From Porites lobata (lineage: Eukaryota > Cnidaria > Anthozoa > Scleractinia > Poritidae): a DNA stretch of 64,000 bases. Every line of letters starts with the position of its first letter. Position 1 is the stretch's first letter. A program made the position numbers and the translations under genes. Positions 1 through 11,207 of this stretch are shown here, in pieces. The notes below the pieces were generated by a model that saw only the letters and a program-made list of their open reading frames with translations, did no database searches and was not told the DNA's origin. Where the stretch lies: positions 2,913,501-2,977,500 of the forward strand of contig CALNXK010000008.1 of assembly GCA_942486035.1 (NCBI GenBank). The letters run 5' to 3'.

Positions 1-412
1 GATGTTCGGGCATGCGCAGAAATAAAAAAGATGGGTTTATAAGTGACACAGCAGTCTTTTACATTTCGCTTCTCTCCTCCCCTCTTCTTTCGCTTTTCTT
101 GCGTCCTCTTTTGCGTTTGCTGGGTATTTAGTGGGCTGCAGTTTGGTGGGAAACGTTTTTAGGGAAGCTTTTAGGATCTTACGATAAGATGAAAGGAAAG
201 GTAGCTGATGATAGTGGAACAAGATTTTCCTGGAAATTTTCTGGTCGACGTTACATGGTTTTCTGACTTTTTCTCCGGTCTCTTTGACTGAATCGTGCTC
301 ATTCTGGTATAGTTTGAAAGACAGCTTCATCCTGCACAAGTTAGCGGACAAAGCTCTCCTTGACCGGTAAAACTTATGATGTCACAAGCGGTAGAAGGGA
401 CGTGGATCCGCA
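1..412. other. No recognisable gene
   Basis: A 104-codon open frame on the minus strand (37-351) starts with ATG but is Lys/Arg-rich, matches no family I know and has no flanking splice or promoter signal that I can support. I treat this stretch as noncoding. Confidence 0.5.
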
Positions 413-422
413 CGGGCGGTTA

Positions 423-479
423 TAGCCTGCGTGGCAGGCGTTCGAAAGGGAAGGGGAAGGGAATCCTGCCACGCAGGCT
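423..479. mobile_element. 57-bp palindromic MITE with TAGCCTG ends
   Basis: The left end TAGCCTGCGTGGCAGGCG is the near-perfect inverse of the right end CCTGCCACGCAGGCT, with a short purine-rich loop between them. It is flanked by a 10-bp direct repeat with one mismatch (CGGGCGGTTA at 413-422 and CGGGCAGTTA at 480-489), as expected for a target-site duplication. A sister copy sits at 19351-19397. The element is too small to code for anything. Confidence 0.75.
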
Positions 480-486
480 CGGGCAG

Positions 487-701
487 TTAACCCTTCAAGC
501 CCTTAGAGTGATCAGCATCTCAAATTTCTCCTTGTAATATCAATTCTTTGTAAGACAGAGTAGTCATGAGAATTACGGACATAATCACACAAGATGAATT
601 TGCCTGATATTTTATCAACTTCTCCCCACTACCTCTGTAGGAAATGAATAGGGGCAACAAATGAGAATTCAAATTTTGATCTTAGGGTTTAAATGGTTAA
701 G
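487..701. repeat. MITE-like repeat with TTAACCC ends
   Basis: The segment begins TTAACCCTTCAAGCCC and ends GGGTTTAAATGGTTAAG, an imperfect terminal inverted repeat of about 16 bp. The inside (AGTGATCAGCATCTC, then a CTCTGTAGGAAATG-like stretch) resembles a repeat family that I recall as very common in stony coral genomes. That recollection is a main reason for proposing a coral source. No coding capacity is seen. Confidence 0.55.
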
Positions 702-1436
702 GGCGCTTCTCCGGGCGCTTCAGGGGCGAAAGGGTTAAGATGGAATCCATGACAGAAGGAGGTTTATGTTGATGATTGAACTTGTGATGTAATTCTAAAC
801 AACTAATAATTGAATCTTCATAATACCCCACATTACATCCCGATAAAACCGCATCCCTTAATTAGTATAACTTATCATACAGTAACCACTTAAGAACATC
901 CTCTTAATTTTAAGCATAAATCAAACCGGGTAAGATAAACATTTTTATTGTTTAACAACTGTCAACTGCCACTCACGAACAAAGATTCTTACAAGCACCG
1001 ATTATCTGGTTCACATTTGCGAGTGAAGATATCCGCGATGATTTGAACAGCTGAAGAAGAAGTAGAACACATAGCCAGATAGTAAGATGTATACGGCGCA
1101 TTGATCAATAGTGTCCATAAAGCGAGGTTAATGTAGCATTTCCAGTCGCTCGAGCCCCACAAAAAGTATTCGTTATCCGTATCAAACTGTACAGAGAGCC
1201 CTGGATATGCGCCTTCTGACAGGACAAAGAAAACTGTCCGTTACTGACCGGGTTTCCTTAAACAACCGGGGTTAAATTGACAATCAAGTTCTTACGTATT
1301 CTCTACCCTTGACATGCCGTGTGAACATAAAATGCATTTAGAAAAGGAGATTTTCTAGTTACTCGTTCTCCTATTGTTAACACTGACAAAATCCCATTCA
1401 TTTAGACAATGAAACGTCACTTAGCTTCCAAAAAGG
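702..1436. other. Noncoding; diverged copy of the NB-ARC gene 3' flank
   Basis: I see no gene. Positions 960-1440 align with 1848-2580. Both share, in order, a GTCAACTG...CACCGATTATCTG stretch, the phrase GACCGGGTTTCCTTAA, ACCGGGGTTAA, and ACGTATTCTCT followed by ATGCCGTG. This is the 3' flank of the TPR-coding region, duplicated together with the TPR fragment next to it. Confidence 0.6.
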
Positions 1437-1840
1437 TCAACAGGTCGGTTTTTCCGCTTTTTTCATTTTGTCTTTTTCAAGTTGCGCATTTTGAGTGATC
1501 TTTAGGCACGTGTAGCTGTTAGCGGTGCTTTCATGGTCTTTTCCAAATAGTTTAACACGGCTAGGTAATGCACGCTGCTGAGATTGCAGAGCTGCGTTGT
1601 AGTCATGCATGTTGTTTTGTGTTACACCGAGTTGCCTGTAGCTGTCAGTAGTGCTTTCATGGTCTTCTCCAAATAGTTTAATACGGATAGTTAATGCATG
1701 CTGGAGTGATTGTAGAGCTGCACTGTAGTCATGCATGTTGTGTCGTGTTACACCGAGTTGCCTGTAGCTGTCAGCAGTGCTTTCATGGTCTTCTCCCAAC
1801 AGTTTTAATAGGGATAGCTAATGCATGCTGCTTAAATGTT
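1437..1840 (-). pseudogene. Broken TPR-array copy of the neighbouring NB-ARC-TPR gene
   Basis: About three 42-residue TPR units of the kinesin-light-chain type are readable, with GEDHESTADSYRQLGV and MHDYSAALQ motifs, followed by a C-terminal tail (KAEKPTC then stop) like that of the intact gene at 2559-6939. Reading upstream, the frame is lost near 1800-1805, where one extra A shifts the KLFGED motif. No start codon, NB-ARC domain or promoter belongs to it. It lies in a block (about 960-1840) that parallels the 3' end of the adjacent gene, so a local duplication is the simplest origin. A separate short gene is unlikely. Confidence 0.75.
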
Positions 1841-1844
1841 TCAC

Positions 1845-2558
1845 TGTCAACTGTCACAAACAAAGACTCTTACAGCACCGATTATCTGATTCACACTGTC
1901 TTGCAAAATTGGATACTGATAAAATGAATTTCGAACCTATTTTAGCTACAACTAAAAACAAAGATAGCGGTTACAAATATTTTTAACAGTTTTTAATTTT
2001 GAATTGTACATTTGTTTTTTGTGCTCCTTATTTTTCTCATAACTGTTGCAGGGGCGGATCTAGGGGGAGGGTGCAGGGGTGCCCCCCCTGAGATGATCTG
2101 CGGTTTTCTAATACAACTAGTATTCTGCAAAAAAAAAACTATGTGGTTTATTGGTGTTGAAGTAGAGCAAGAGACGAGTGCACCCCCGCCTAAAAAAAAT
2201 CCTGGATCCGCCCCTGTGTTGTGTGCACAACCCCACCAGCAGTGCGGATCTTCTTATCGTGCTAAAATAAAGCATTTCCAGTCCCTCAAGCCACATAAAA
2301 CGACCCGCTATCCGTATCAAACGGTACAGAGGGTTTGTTTAAGGGATATGAGCCTTCCGACCTTCTGAAAGTGTCCTTTATTGACCGGGTTTCCTTAATA
2401 AACCGGGGTTAAGTTGACGACAAAGCTTTTACGTATTCTCTGCCCACATGCCGTGAGAACATAAAGTACAAGAAAGGGAGATATTCAAGTTACTCGTTCT
2501 CTTATTATTAACACTTACAAACCCCCATTCATTGAGACAATGAAACGTCACTTGGCTT
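1845..2558. other. 3' flank of the NB-ARC gene, interrupted by a MITE
   Basis: Noncoding. It parallels 960-1436, but with a 168-bp element inserted at 2049-2216. The shared flank continues to the stop codon region of the gene at 2559. Confidence 0.6.
2049..2216. mobile_element. 168-bp MITE with CAGGGGCGGAT ends, copy 1
   Basis: The ends CAGGGGCGGATCTAGG and CCTGGATCCGCCCCTG are inverted repeats, flanked by a 5-bp direct repeat TGTTG (2044-2048 and 2217-2221). A second copy at 62050-62228 shares nearly the whole body. CAGGG-type ends recall hAT-like elements, but a 5-bp duplication is shorter than the usual 8 bp, so I leave the superfamily open. Open frames inside are incidental. Confidence 0.8.
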
Positions 2559-5500
2559 TCAAAAAGGTCTACAGGTCGGTCTTTCCACTTTGTTCTTCTT
2601 ATTTTTTTCGCGTTGCGCATTTTGAGTGAACTTTAGGCACCTGTAGCTGTCAACAGTTTTCGCATGTTCTTCTCCAAATAGTTTAATACGGATAGCTAAA
2701 GCATGCTGGTGAGATTGTAGAGCTGCGCTGTAGTCATGTACGTTGTATTGTGTTGCACCGAGTTCCCTGTAGCTGTCAGCAGTGCTCTCATGGTCCTCTC
2801 CAAAGAGTTTAAGATGGATAGCTAATGCACGCTGCTTCGATTGTAGAGCTGCGCTGTAGTCATGCATGTTGTTTTGTGTTACACCTAGTTGCCTGTAGCT
2901 GTCAGCAGTGCTTTCATGGTCCTCTCCAAATAGTTTAAGATGGATAGCTAATGCACGCTGCTTCGATTGTAGAGCTGCGCTGTAGTCATGCATGTTGTTT
3001 TGTGTCACACCGATTTCCCTGTAGCTGTCAGCGATGCTTTCATGCTCCTCTCCAAATAGTTTAAGATGAATAGCTAAAGCACGCTGCTTGGATTTTAGAG
3101 CTACGCTGTAGTCATGCATGTTGTTTTGTGTTACACCAAGTTGCCTGTAGCTGTCAGCAGTGCTTTCATGGTCCTCTCCAAATAGTTTAAGGTGGATAGC
3201 TAATGCGTGCTGCTTGGATTGTAGAGCTGCGCTGTAGTCATGCATGTTGTTTTGTATTATACCGAGTTGCCTGTAGCTGTCAGCAGTGCTTTCGTGTTCT
3301 TCTCCAAAGAACCCTGTTGCTATGTCAAGCGCTCGCCTGTTTGACTGTAGTGCCTTTGAGTATTTTTTTCTTTCCTGGTAAACTTTGCTCAGGGCTATGT
3401 AGCACTTCACAAGCGTTTCACTTTGTATTTGACTGTAACGGTTACCGCCATATTCATCATTAGCATGGAGACTTTCTTGGCATTCTTCGAGTGTTTTTTC
3501 AAGATATTTGATTCTTGACCAAAGAGAATTCACAGGGTCTTCACTATTTAGCTTCCACAACAGTTGTAGTACAGCTCTATGGAACTTTAGCAAGCCAAGT
3601 GAAATTATATCTTCTTTTTCAACACACTCTAGCATTTGAAGAACCAAGTTGCTTGTATATTGCTTGGTTTTAGCGTCGGAGAAAAGCTCTGTAGCTTTGC
3701 TTAAAAGATAGGCAAATTGGAATTCAAGCGGTTCATTGCGCAAGGTTTCTGATTTCTGTCCAACTTGAATTTCATTGTTGGCGTCCCTTGCTTTGCTTTT
3801 CGCTGGCGGAATAATAAGAAGCTTCCAATCTCCCACTGCAGAACACAAATGTACTGATTTGCAATAGAAAAGACTCGCATTGTCGAAGTCATTTAAGGAC
3901 TTATAATAACAAGCCAGGATCTGAGAAATAAGAAGCTTTAGAATTAACGACTCTGGGTCCTTGCAATTTTCCAGTGATGAAAGTGCCTCCTTTAAGCACT
4001 GGACTCCGCTCTTCGATTCATTTGCTGTAAGGTAAAAAATTCCTAAATAGCACAAGCATTTGCCTTTTTCTAGATCAGAGACAGTGGATGATGCTGCTTG
4101 CTTTTCTTTTACTTCAGAGAGAAGATAATTTGTCTGTCCAGTTGGCCCCCAGGTTACCTCACAAAAAGCTTTTGATGAAAGTAGCTGCCTGTGGTATTTT
4201 TCGTTCCCATGCAGATTGGCTGCGTTTATGGCATCGTCGTACATGTGAAGAAAAATTTTCGCGTCACTCCAAAAAAGCGAGTCAAGAAACAACTCCCCTT
4301 TGACCAAAATTTGAAAGACGCTGTCGGCTGTTTTGGAATCAAAGCATCCCTCTGTTAGGCTTTGAATAATGCTCTCTTTATCCTCATAGAATGCAACATA
4401 TGCAGCCAAGGAATGCCCAGTGAGAAATTGTTCATTTAGCTTATGAAAGTGTGAGACATAGAATGCATTCAAACGAACTTTTGCGTTGAGAATCGTCTCT
4501 TTCAAATCAGTGTGTCCTTTCTCTCTTGAAAATGACTGCAAGAGTTTGTGCATCGTGAAAGCCCCGGGTTTAGAGCTTGAATCAATCAGAGACTTCCTCC
4601 GAAGACTTTGTAACATTCTTTTGGCTTCGTACGCGGTTTTCGTACCTAAAACGGCTGCAGCGACCTCTGTACTGAAATTTTCGGGGAAAATGCTTAAAGA
4701 AATTAGTGCTTCTTGTTCTTGCTCAGGAAGTCTCTGGAATGAGGAATCAAAGACGAATTTTAATCGATGACTGGTCGGATAATCCTGATTGTCCAACATT
4801 TTAACAATACTTTCTGAGGAAGATGTCATGAAATTATCCAGAAAATGGCGCGGTGAAGCACTGTCTTCAGATATCAAAGAACACATTAATTTCATGGCTA
4901 AAGGAACTTGTCCGCAGAGTTGTGCGATTTTGCTGCAGTCTGCAACGTTCGCATGTGGAAATAACTCATGAATTAGCGTTTGAGCAGAGGCTTCACCCAA
5001 TGTTCCTATTCTTAAGCCTCGATGGCCTTGAAAGTGGACGTCCATAAACTCAAGGGACTCTCTTGTGGTTACAATGAATGTCACCCTTGGATTTTGCCTC
5101 AGAATTTCTTCAAGAAGTTGCATGACTTCTTCTTTCACTTTTGGTCGACCACTTTCTAACAAATCATCAGCATTATCTAGGATAAATACAGATTGTTTTG
5201 ATATTTCACTGAGTAGTTGGCAAATCTCATCATCTAGGGATAGATGCTGATCGGACGGTTTTTTATCTTGAATGGTTGGCTGCGTTAGAAGACTAAGAAT
5301 CTTTGAAGTCAGACCCGCCTTTGACTGAAGTCCTCTCAATGAAACCCAGTACACAAGCAGCCCTTGAGTCTGAAGAGCGTGTCCCACTGCAATTGCAACC
5401 GACGTTTTTCCGAATCCAGGTGAACCCCAGATAGACACAAGTCGGGTGGATTCGGAAGTGACATGTCCGATGATCTCTTCAACTTCGCTCTGTCGCCCAG

Positions 5501-6939
5501 TGAAATTGGGAACCATTGAAGGAAGGTAGGCTCCTGAGAGCGATGGTCTCGTACCTTTTATGATGAGAAAAGACCAAAAGTGTAAAAGAAAAATAAATAC
5601 ATAAGTCAATTTTGACCCGTCGTTCAATGTACAAATGATAGTCTGGCAGTGAATTCAAATCCGTAAATTTTATATTTATAAACTGGTGAAGTTTAGGAAA
5701 AGAGCTTGGTTATGACGTCCACCCAAAGCCATTCCTTCATCTGTTTATATAAAGGAAGTTTACATACATAACAAAACCTTGAGAAAGATGTTCTTCAGGC
5801 AGTGTCTGGCAGACGGCTCAACAGAAGAAATCTGAGAACTTCCCAACAGGAGTCAACAGGTGCTCTACCACTGAGCTACAGGAGACTAGAGGGTGCAAAT
5901 AAAACCTAACTGGAAAAAGGTTTACTCTCCGCTGCTAAGACTTTTACTTTTTTTAATTACCTTGCAATCTGAAGGCTCTCATGAAAAAGGAAAACTTAGT
6001 AGGCTTTGATATTGTTTATTTGTAAATGCATGGAACTGGCTCAAATAACCAGTCCTGCAATAGAAATTTGCTTACTATTTGTCCAAACCGTAAACTGAGC
6101 CTTCAGCTGGAACAATTCCTCAAAATCTTACCTGAATTTTCGGGTAGGTTATCTTGTTCGTCTCTTCCTACTTTCAATTCATCAATCTTTTTTTCCAGCC
6201 TAGTAATGTCGTCTTTGCTGGCATTGTCCACTTCGACTCGTTTCTTTAAACTCTCCAGACCTTCTCTGAAGTCCTCGAGACATTTGATGTACGCCCGAGT
6301 CTCGTCTCGGATTCTTGTTTCCAATTTTCGAATTTCATTTGTGGGAAAGTCTGACTCGGCCAAACTGACAAGTGCGTCAATTGGTGCTGTCGAGACACCA
6401 AGGGCTTGAAACGCGTCTCCGGCGTAATTCACGCGCTGGTCAAACGTCGCTTTGTCCATCTCACTACTGGTGGAGTGACAAAGCGAATTTCTGAGAAGAC
6501 GAAGCTGATCAATGGCAAGTGCAAAAGTCTCCGCCATGTTTCCACCCGGGCTGACCACACATGCGTGGAAACTACCATAAGGTACTGCACAGGGCTTCAC
6601 GTACAAATCACTTAGTGTGGTGAAGGAGCCTGTACTGGCTAATGGGGCAAAGGACCGCGCAAATATAGTAGCCTGGAACAGATTAGTGCAATCCCATTCG
6701 TTGTAGGACTGAAGAACAGGAACTTTAGTCTTCTTGCCACTTTTTGCTTCTTCAGAGTGGAACATATTTCTGACAGCAGTGGAATCATCCCAGAGCTGGA
6801 AACCAGGGCGATGTCCATAGGTGTTGTCCCACATGGTTTTAAAAGTCTGCCGTAAGGCTTTCGGGAATTCATTTAACACTAACGACGAGAACTTAAAGAA
6901 ATTTAATTGTTCGTCGCTAAACGGCTGCAACGCTGTCAT
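2559..6939 (-). CDS. HEPN - coiled coil - NB-ARC - TPR protein (STAND ATPase, immune-receptor type)
   Basis: Two coding exons: 6939-6132, then 5554-2559. Donor CAG|GTAAG at 6132/6131 and acceptor AAAAG|GT at 5555/5554 rebuild a Gly codon and one frame of 1267 aa. I chose the ATG at 6939 because the triplet at 6945 is GTG. An acceptor (TTTTAG, exon from 6970) suggests an upstream noncoding exon. Residues 1-190 form a DZIP3-like HEPN domain with an RNSLCH motif (R150-H155, the RX4H ribonuclease signature). A charged coiled coil follows. The NB-ARC ATPase has P-loop GSPGFGKT near 313, Walker B VFILDNADDLL near 392, FIVTTRE near 430, CGQVPLA near 483 and an MHD-like FTMHKLL near 603. The C-terminus holds five 42-residue TPR units plus part of a sixth. 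Such proteins act as oligomerising sensors; ligand and output are not shown here. The HEPN assignment is from motif and recall. Confidence 0.9.
2640..3330 (-). repeat. Tandem 126-bp repeats encoding near-identical TPRs
   Basis: Inside the NB-ARC gene, five complete 126-bp units and a partial sixth each encode 42 residues around FGEDHESTADSYR and NNMHDYSAALQSKQRALA. Several neighbouring units differ at only a few bases, far less than the rest of the gene would predict. This implies recent unit duplication or gene conversion. Unit number may vary between alleles, and the array is also a place where assembly can collapse. Confidence 0.85.
5555..6131 (-). other. Intron of the HEPN-NB-ARC-TPR gene
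   Basis: A 577-bp intron with a GTAAG donor and an AG acceptor preceded by a pyrimidine-rich TTTTGGTCTTTTCTC stretch. It contains the tRNA-like fragment at 5815-5888 and no other recognisable feature. Confidence 0.8.
5815..5888 (-). repeat. tRNA-like fragment, probably a decayed SINE head
   Basis: The minus strand reads TGTAGCTCAGTGGTAGAGCA, a textbook tRNA D-arm and pol III A box (5861-5880). A regular anticodon arm and a GGTTCRANTCC B box cannot be found at the expected distance. It is most likely a tRNA-derived SINE remnant, not a working tRNA gene. Confidence 0.5.
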
Positions 6940-7574
6940 CTCCACTTAGTAAACGCAGTAGGTGAGGGACCTAAAATTGAATAAAGAAAGTTAGAAATTA
7001 TCAACAATTAAACTCAACTCTCCTTCATTCCCCAAAATTGCGTTTTTCTTCAGTGTGTTTCGCGGTCGCGTGCTTTTCGGCGACCCCATACGAGTTGGGA
7101 CGGCAAAACCAGATAGCCTTAACATTGTCCCGCTATCAGAGGGAGAAAATTGTCTATGAGAAATGCTACAAAAGTAACTGACAGACAAACAGAAAGCCGG
7201 TTTAAATCAAATAAACCCTCATTCAGTGGGAGCCTGGTGGAGTACTTTATAATTAGGAAGTCTTGGGCAGGGACATTTCGCTGGTGCCCTGGAAATCTGA
7301 GCCTATACTAGACCTGCTATCCTGTTTTACTATATTTCCCATCTATCGACGCTTTGTTTCCTATCAGACTGACTCGCGACTAAATTTAAATTGCCAACCT
7401 TATTTTTCAGTTAATTGTCAATTCCCGGTTTCCCTAGTCTAAACTAAAATCTTCCATTAGCCTTAGTAGCTGACGGAATCGTCTCATCAGCGCGCATTGA
7501 GTCAGGGAGTTGCGAATTCGAGCGCGAGGGAATGGCGGCTTCGCTGCCAAAACCTCACTCGCATGCTTATCCTC
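6940..7574. other. 5' region of the NB-ARC gene, otherwise no gene seen
   Basis: The 5'-untranslated exon of the gene probably starts at 6970, preceded by an intron. Further upstream I see no recognisable promoter element, no RNA gene and no coding region. Confidence 0.4.
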
Positions 7575-7715
7575 AATCAATGGATCACCTTTCTCGAAAA
7601 TGATACCCTATTCTAGACACACACTTTCTGATTTCTATACCCTATCCCAGACTATACTGCTTGAAAACCATACTCTTCACAGCGGCACATTCCTATATAC
7701 TCCATTTATGGAAAT
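7575..7715 (-). repeat. Dispersed GGATAGGGTAT repeat, minus-strand copy
   Basis: Read on the minus strand it runs GGAGTATATAGGAATGTGCC ... TCTGGGATAGGGTAT ... TCTAGAATAGGGTATCATT. This matches the longer plus-strand copy at 60858-61552. It is a noncoding dispersed repeat, and the open frame across it is incidental. Confidence 0.7.
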
Positions 7716-8837
7716 AGCTACTGTGAACAGTTGGATGCGTTATGCATAATTTATTCATGTAAATTAATCTAGACGTTTCGTTTATTTATTTCGCAAACTA
7801 CTATACAGCACAGCAGTTGTTCTTTTGGGGGCATGACTAGTAAAAACGTTTATAAACAAAGTTGCGGGTAAAAGTCAAAGAAACCGGCAGAATGCGTGAT
7901 TTGATTTCATAATAAATCAAAGGGTAGTGCGGAAGCCCCGGAAGGGCCACTTAGTGATTTCGTTTTTATTTTTCACTTTTCCGTTTTTGTTTTCAACTTT
8001 TTGCTTTTCACTTCACCATTTTGCCTTTCGGCTGAGAGTTTCGTTTTTATTTTTTACCAAGTTCCGTTTTCGTTTTTAACGTTTTGATTTTCACTTCGCT
8101 ATTTTGGCTTTCAGTTCTTATTTTTTACTTTTCCCTTTTTATTTCTAACTTTTTTATTTTTACCGATCTATTTCGTTCTACTTTTCAGTTTATTGCTTTG
8201 ACTTCTCTATTTTCGTGTTTTTTCATATATGCCTTAAATTCTTATTTTCAGTTTTTGTTTTTGCTTTTAAATAATATAATGAAATGATTTTTTTCTGAGG
8301 GGAGGGGGCGGCTTTACACACTCAGGGTACCATAAAACCTTGTCGCCGACCATTGCGTGACACAGAATCTCATGTGAGACTGAATCATAAACTCATTCAG
8401 AACATTGTACCCTTTTGAAAGACTTTCGTAAAAAAAATGAGTACCATTTTTACGTGGGGGCTGTATAGTAACTTTTTAAATTGCACCCTTATGAATAAAA
8501 ATAAACGTGTTAGCCATTAATTTTAAGCAGGAAACGATTTGCATTACTTTCACGCACCCCTCCCCCAATCCCTCTGTCCCCCAGAATATAGCGTGCCAGT
8601 ATAACGTGACCAATTTGAGGTAACTGGAAATACCAAAAATTATTGTCGTTCGACGAGTATAAAATGCGACAGGGTAAGCTACTCGCCACTGGGCTGATTT
8701 ACACCAGACAGAAATATCGTATTGTATGAAAACCAGAAGTTTACTAAGCTAGGCAGCCAACTGCCCATTAATCCCGATCCACGGGCCTCACGTCACGGAC
8801 TCCACTGAGGCTTTAAATAGACGATCCCAAGAGAGAA
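7716..8837. other. Noncoding, with a T-rich degenerate tandem tract
   Basis: From 7955 to 8285 the sequence is a run of imperfect units of the form CGTTTTTATTTTT-CACTTTT-CCGTTTT, each about 15-30 bp, strongly pyrimidine-biased on the plus strand. No gene is seen before or after it. Confidence 0.6.
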
Positions 8838-8905
8838 GAGAAGTGTGACGTCGCGTTACCACGGTAGCACTTTTTCTGGATGACAACGAAACCAACGATG
8901 TCGGC
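8838..8905 (+). repeat. Solo end of a dispersed repeat (TGACGTC ... CTGGATGACAAC)
   Basis: The stretch AGAAGTGTGACGTCGCGTTACCACGGTAGC followed by TTTCTGGATGACAACGAAACC matches both inverted arms of the element at 58231-58755. Only one arm is present here. Confidence 0.6.
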
Positions 8906-9017
8906 GAGGGCACGCAGAACGACAAAAAAATAAAATTTTATATTAACAAACAACAAATTTGCACGTGAATCACGCTATTTTGTACATTTCTTTGCCATTG
9001 TTGCACCACTACCACGG

Positions 9018-10633
9018 GGGGTCCTACAGTTGAAAAGGCGCGACAAGTTAAGAAGACCGCAACAGAAATATTTGCAAAGGCCACCTTCACTTTACACAAA
9101 TGGAGCTCAAACGCTAGAGAGCTAGAATTAACCGAAACAACTGACAGTGAAGTTGGGCTTACTTACGCTAAAGAACAGCTAGGAAAGAAACCAGGCGCGT
9201 GTGGCCTTCTGGGATTGCCATGGAATAAAGAAGATGATAAAATAGCTTTAACCTTTCCTACAGAGATTGCTGACCCTACCAAAAGAGGTGTGCTGTGCAA
9301 AATTGCGAAGATCTACGACCCCATCGGTCTTGCTGCGCCCGTAAGCCTACAAGGAAAGATTGTGTATCGCAATATATGTAAGGAAAAGACCGCGTGGGAC
9401 GCAGAGATTCCATTACAAATCGCAAACAAGTGGAGCAAGTGCGAAAATAACCTGCCTGATCAAGTTGAAGTGCCCTGGTCCTTAGCTGTAGCCGGAGAAG
9501 AAATCCGTGAAATTACTCTTCATGCCTTTGGCGATGTAAGTGGACAGGGATTAGCAGCAGCTGTTTATGCAGTGATCCAGCAACATTCAGTGGTGACGCA
9601 GGCACTCGTCGCAGCGAAGGCACGTCTTGCCAAAGAAGGTCTTACTATCCCCAGACTTAAGTTAGTGGCTGGTCTTGTGGCGGATAAATTGCTAACTAAT
9701 GTACGAGATGCGCTGATCGGGTTTCCCGTCAAGTCCTTGTACGCATGTCTAGACAGTAGTGTCGCCCTACACTGGATAAGGGACTGCGGGGAATACAAGC
9801 AGTTTCTCAGCAACCGCGTACGCAAGATCAGAGAGAAAACTGAAATCACATGGAGGCATGTACCGAGCCAAGAAAACCCTCCAGACTTAGCAAGCAGAGG
9901 AGGACTAGTGAAGGAAGATAACTCTTTGTGGTGGAATGGTCCGACATGGTTGAAGGAACAAGACAGTTGGCTACCGGACATCATAACGGTTGCAAGCCCA
10001 GAATCTAACGCAGAAGCGAAAGCCGCCAAGCAGATTTTTGCCTTAGCAGTAGAAAGCAACGATGTTATGGACGAACAGTTACTAAGATCATCCCTTTGGC
10101 CCACATTGAGAGTACAGCAAATCCCCAAGAAATCAGACAATCAAAGGCCAATTGACTACCGAGGAAATTAACAAGCAGAGGTTGTTCTGGGAGAAGAAGA
10201 CTCAAAAACAGTGGGAGGGATCTGATCAATTACAGGAAGACCAGTTAAGACTTAACCGGCAGCCAAACCGAAAGGAGGTTCTCGAGCGCCGTGGAAGAAT
10301 CCAGGAAAACTATCCCGTCTATCTCCCCGACAGTGCTCTCTACACTCTGAAGTTCGTACAACACATGAGATTACTCTTCACGGGGGAGAAGGACTAACCA
10401 TGGCCAAAGTGCGAGGCTGTCATTGGATACCAAGGTTGCGCAAGCTTGCAATTGTTAAACAAGTAATCAAGCAATGTTACGGATGCAAACGGTTTCAGAT
10501 CACTGCATTCGCCAATCCACCTCAAGAAAATTTACCTCGTGACCGAACAGAAGGAAATTCACCCTTTCAAGTTGTTGGTGTTGACTACGCCGGTCCCATC
10601 AAGTACCGCAGAAGCAAAAACGATTTTGTGTAG
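9018..10633 (+). mobile_element. BEL/Pao LTR retrotransposon fragment (reverse transcriptase/RNase H to integrase)
   Basis: The reading begins near 9018 (TVEKARQVKKTATEIF) without a start codon. It continues in frame through the Pao region (KIYDPIGLAAPVSLQGK, LHAFGDVSGQGLAAAVY, then the RNase H-like ACLDSSVALHWI and VPSQENPPDLASRGG) to 10171. It then shifts frame at about 10150-10170 and again near 10370, where one base is missing ahead of THEITLHGGEGLTMAKVR. The integrase zinc-binding part (CYGCKRF) and the first catalytic segment (VVGVDYAGPIKYR) follow, with a stop at 10633. Gag, protease, most of the RT and the rest of the integrase are absent. It is a dead fragment of a pol polyprotein. 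Confidence 0.9.
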
Positions 10634-11207
10634 TGTGTGAGCGAGCCATTGTACTGTGAGGATTGAAGCTGTGAAATAAACCCTGTTTTGCTTTAAACTG
10701 TGATATCGTGAAGAACAGCGCTTAGCCGTACGGCATTCACGACAGTCTGCAACAAGAAACTGAATTTTTGGCTGTCGTTGCTTTGCAGCCGAGGGAGGGA
10801 CGTTGTTGCAAAGGATACCATATGACGAGGGATTTCATCGTTTTGTTGTGCCAATTGACCGGATCGGTCTAAAAGATGCGCATGTTTACCGAAATCCTTT
10901 CGTCACTGTCTCTGTGAACGGTACTGATAAAACTTTTCGCTCTTTGATAACTGACATTTACAGTCATGCGTAGAAAGCGCGAACATGGCGATATTGTGAA
11001 GTGTGACTGAGGGGTGGGGTTGTACGGCGCTTTCTTTATAGTACGTGTGAAACGAACGTGAATTACGTGCACGATTTTACTCAGTTCCTGTTCTAGAAAA
11101 GTGGCGGGCTTGCATTCTGTAGAGTGTGTAATTTTGTCAGCCAGGGAAACGTTTTCTTCGTTGTCACCGGCCAGTATTTTATCTTCTGAGCAAGATGCGT
11201 GAACCTA
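10634..11207. other. No gene; possible decayed LTR
   Basis: An AATAAA signal (about 10675) inside GTGAAATAAACCCTGTTTTGC directly follows the Pao fragment and could be part of its 3' LTR. No second LTR copy is seen in the window, so this is a guess. The rest is featureless. Confidence 0.3.

Noticed and set aside
37..351. 104-aa minus-strand frame at the window edge
   Set aside because: Low-complexity basic composition and no family resemblance; too weak to call a gene.
5815..5888. Functional tRNA gene
   Set aside because: Only the D-arm/A box is good; the T-arm/B box and acceptor pairing are not found.
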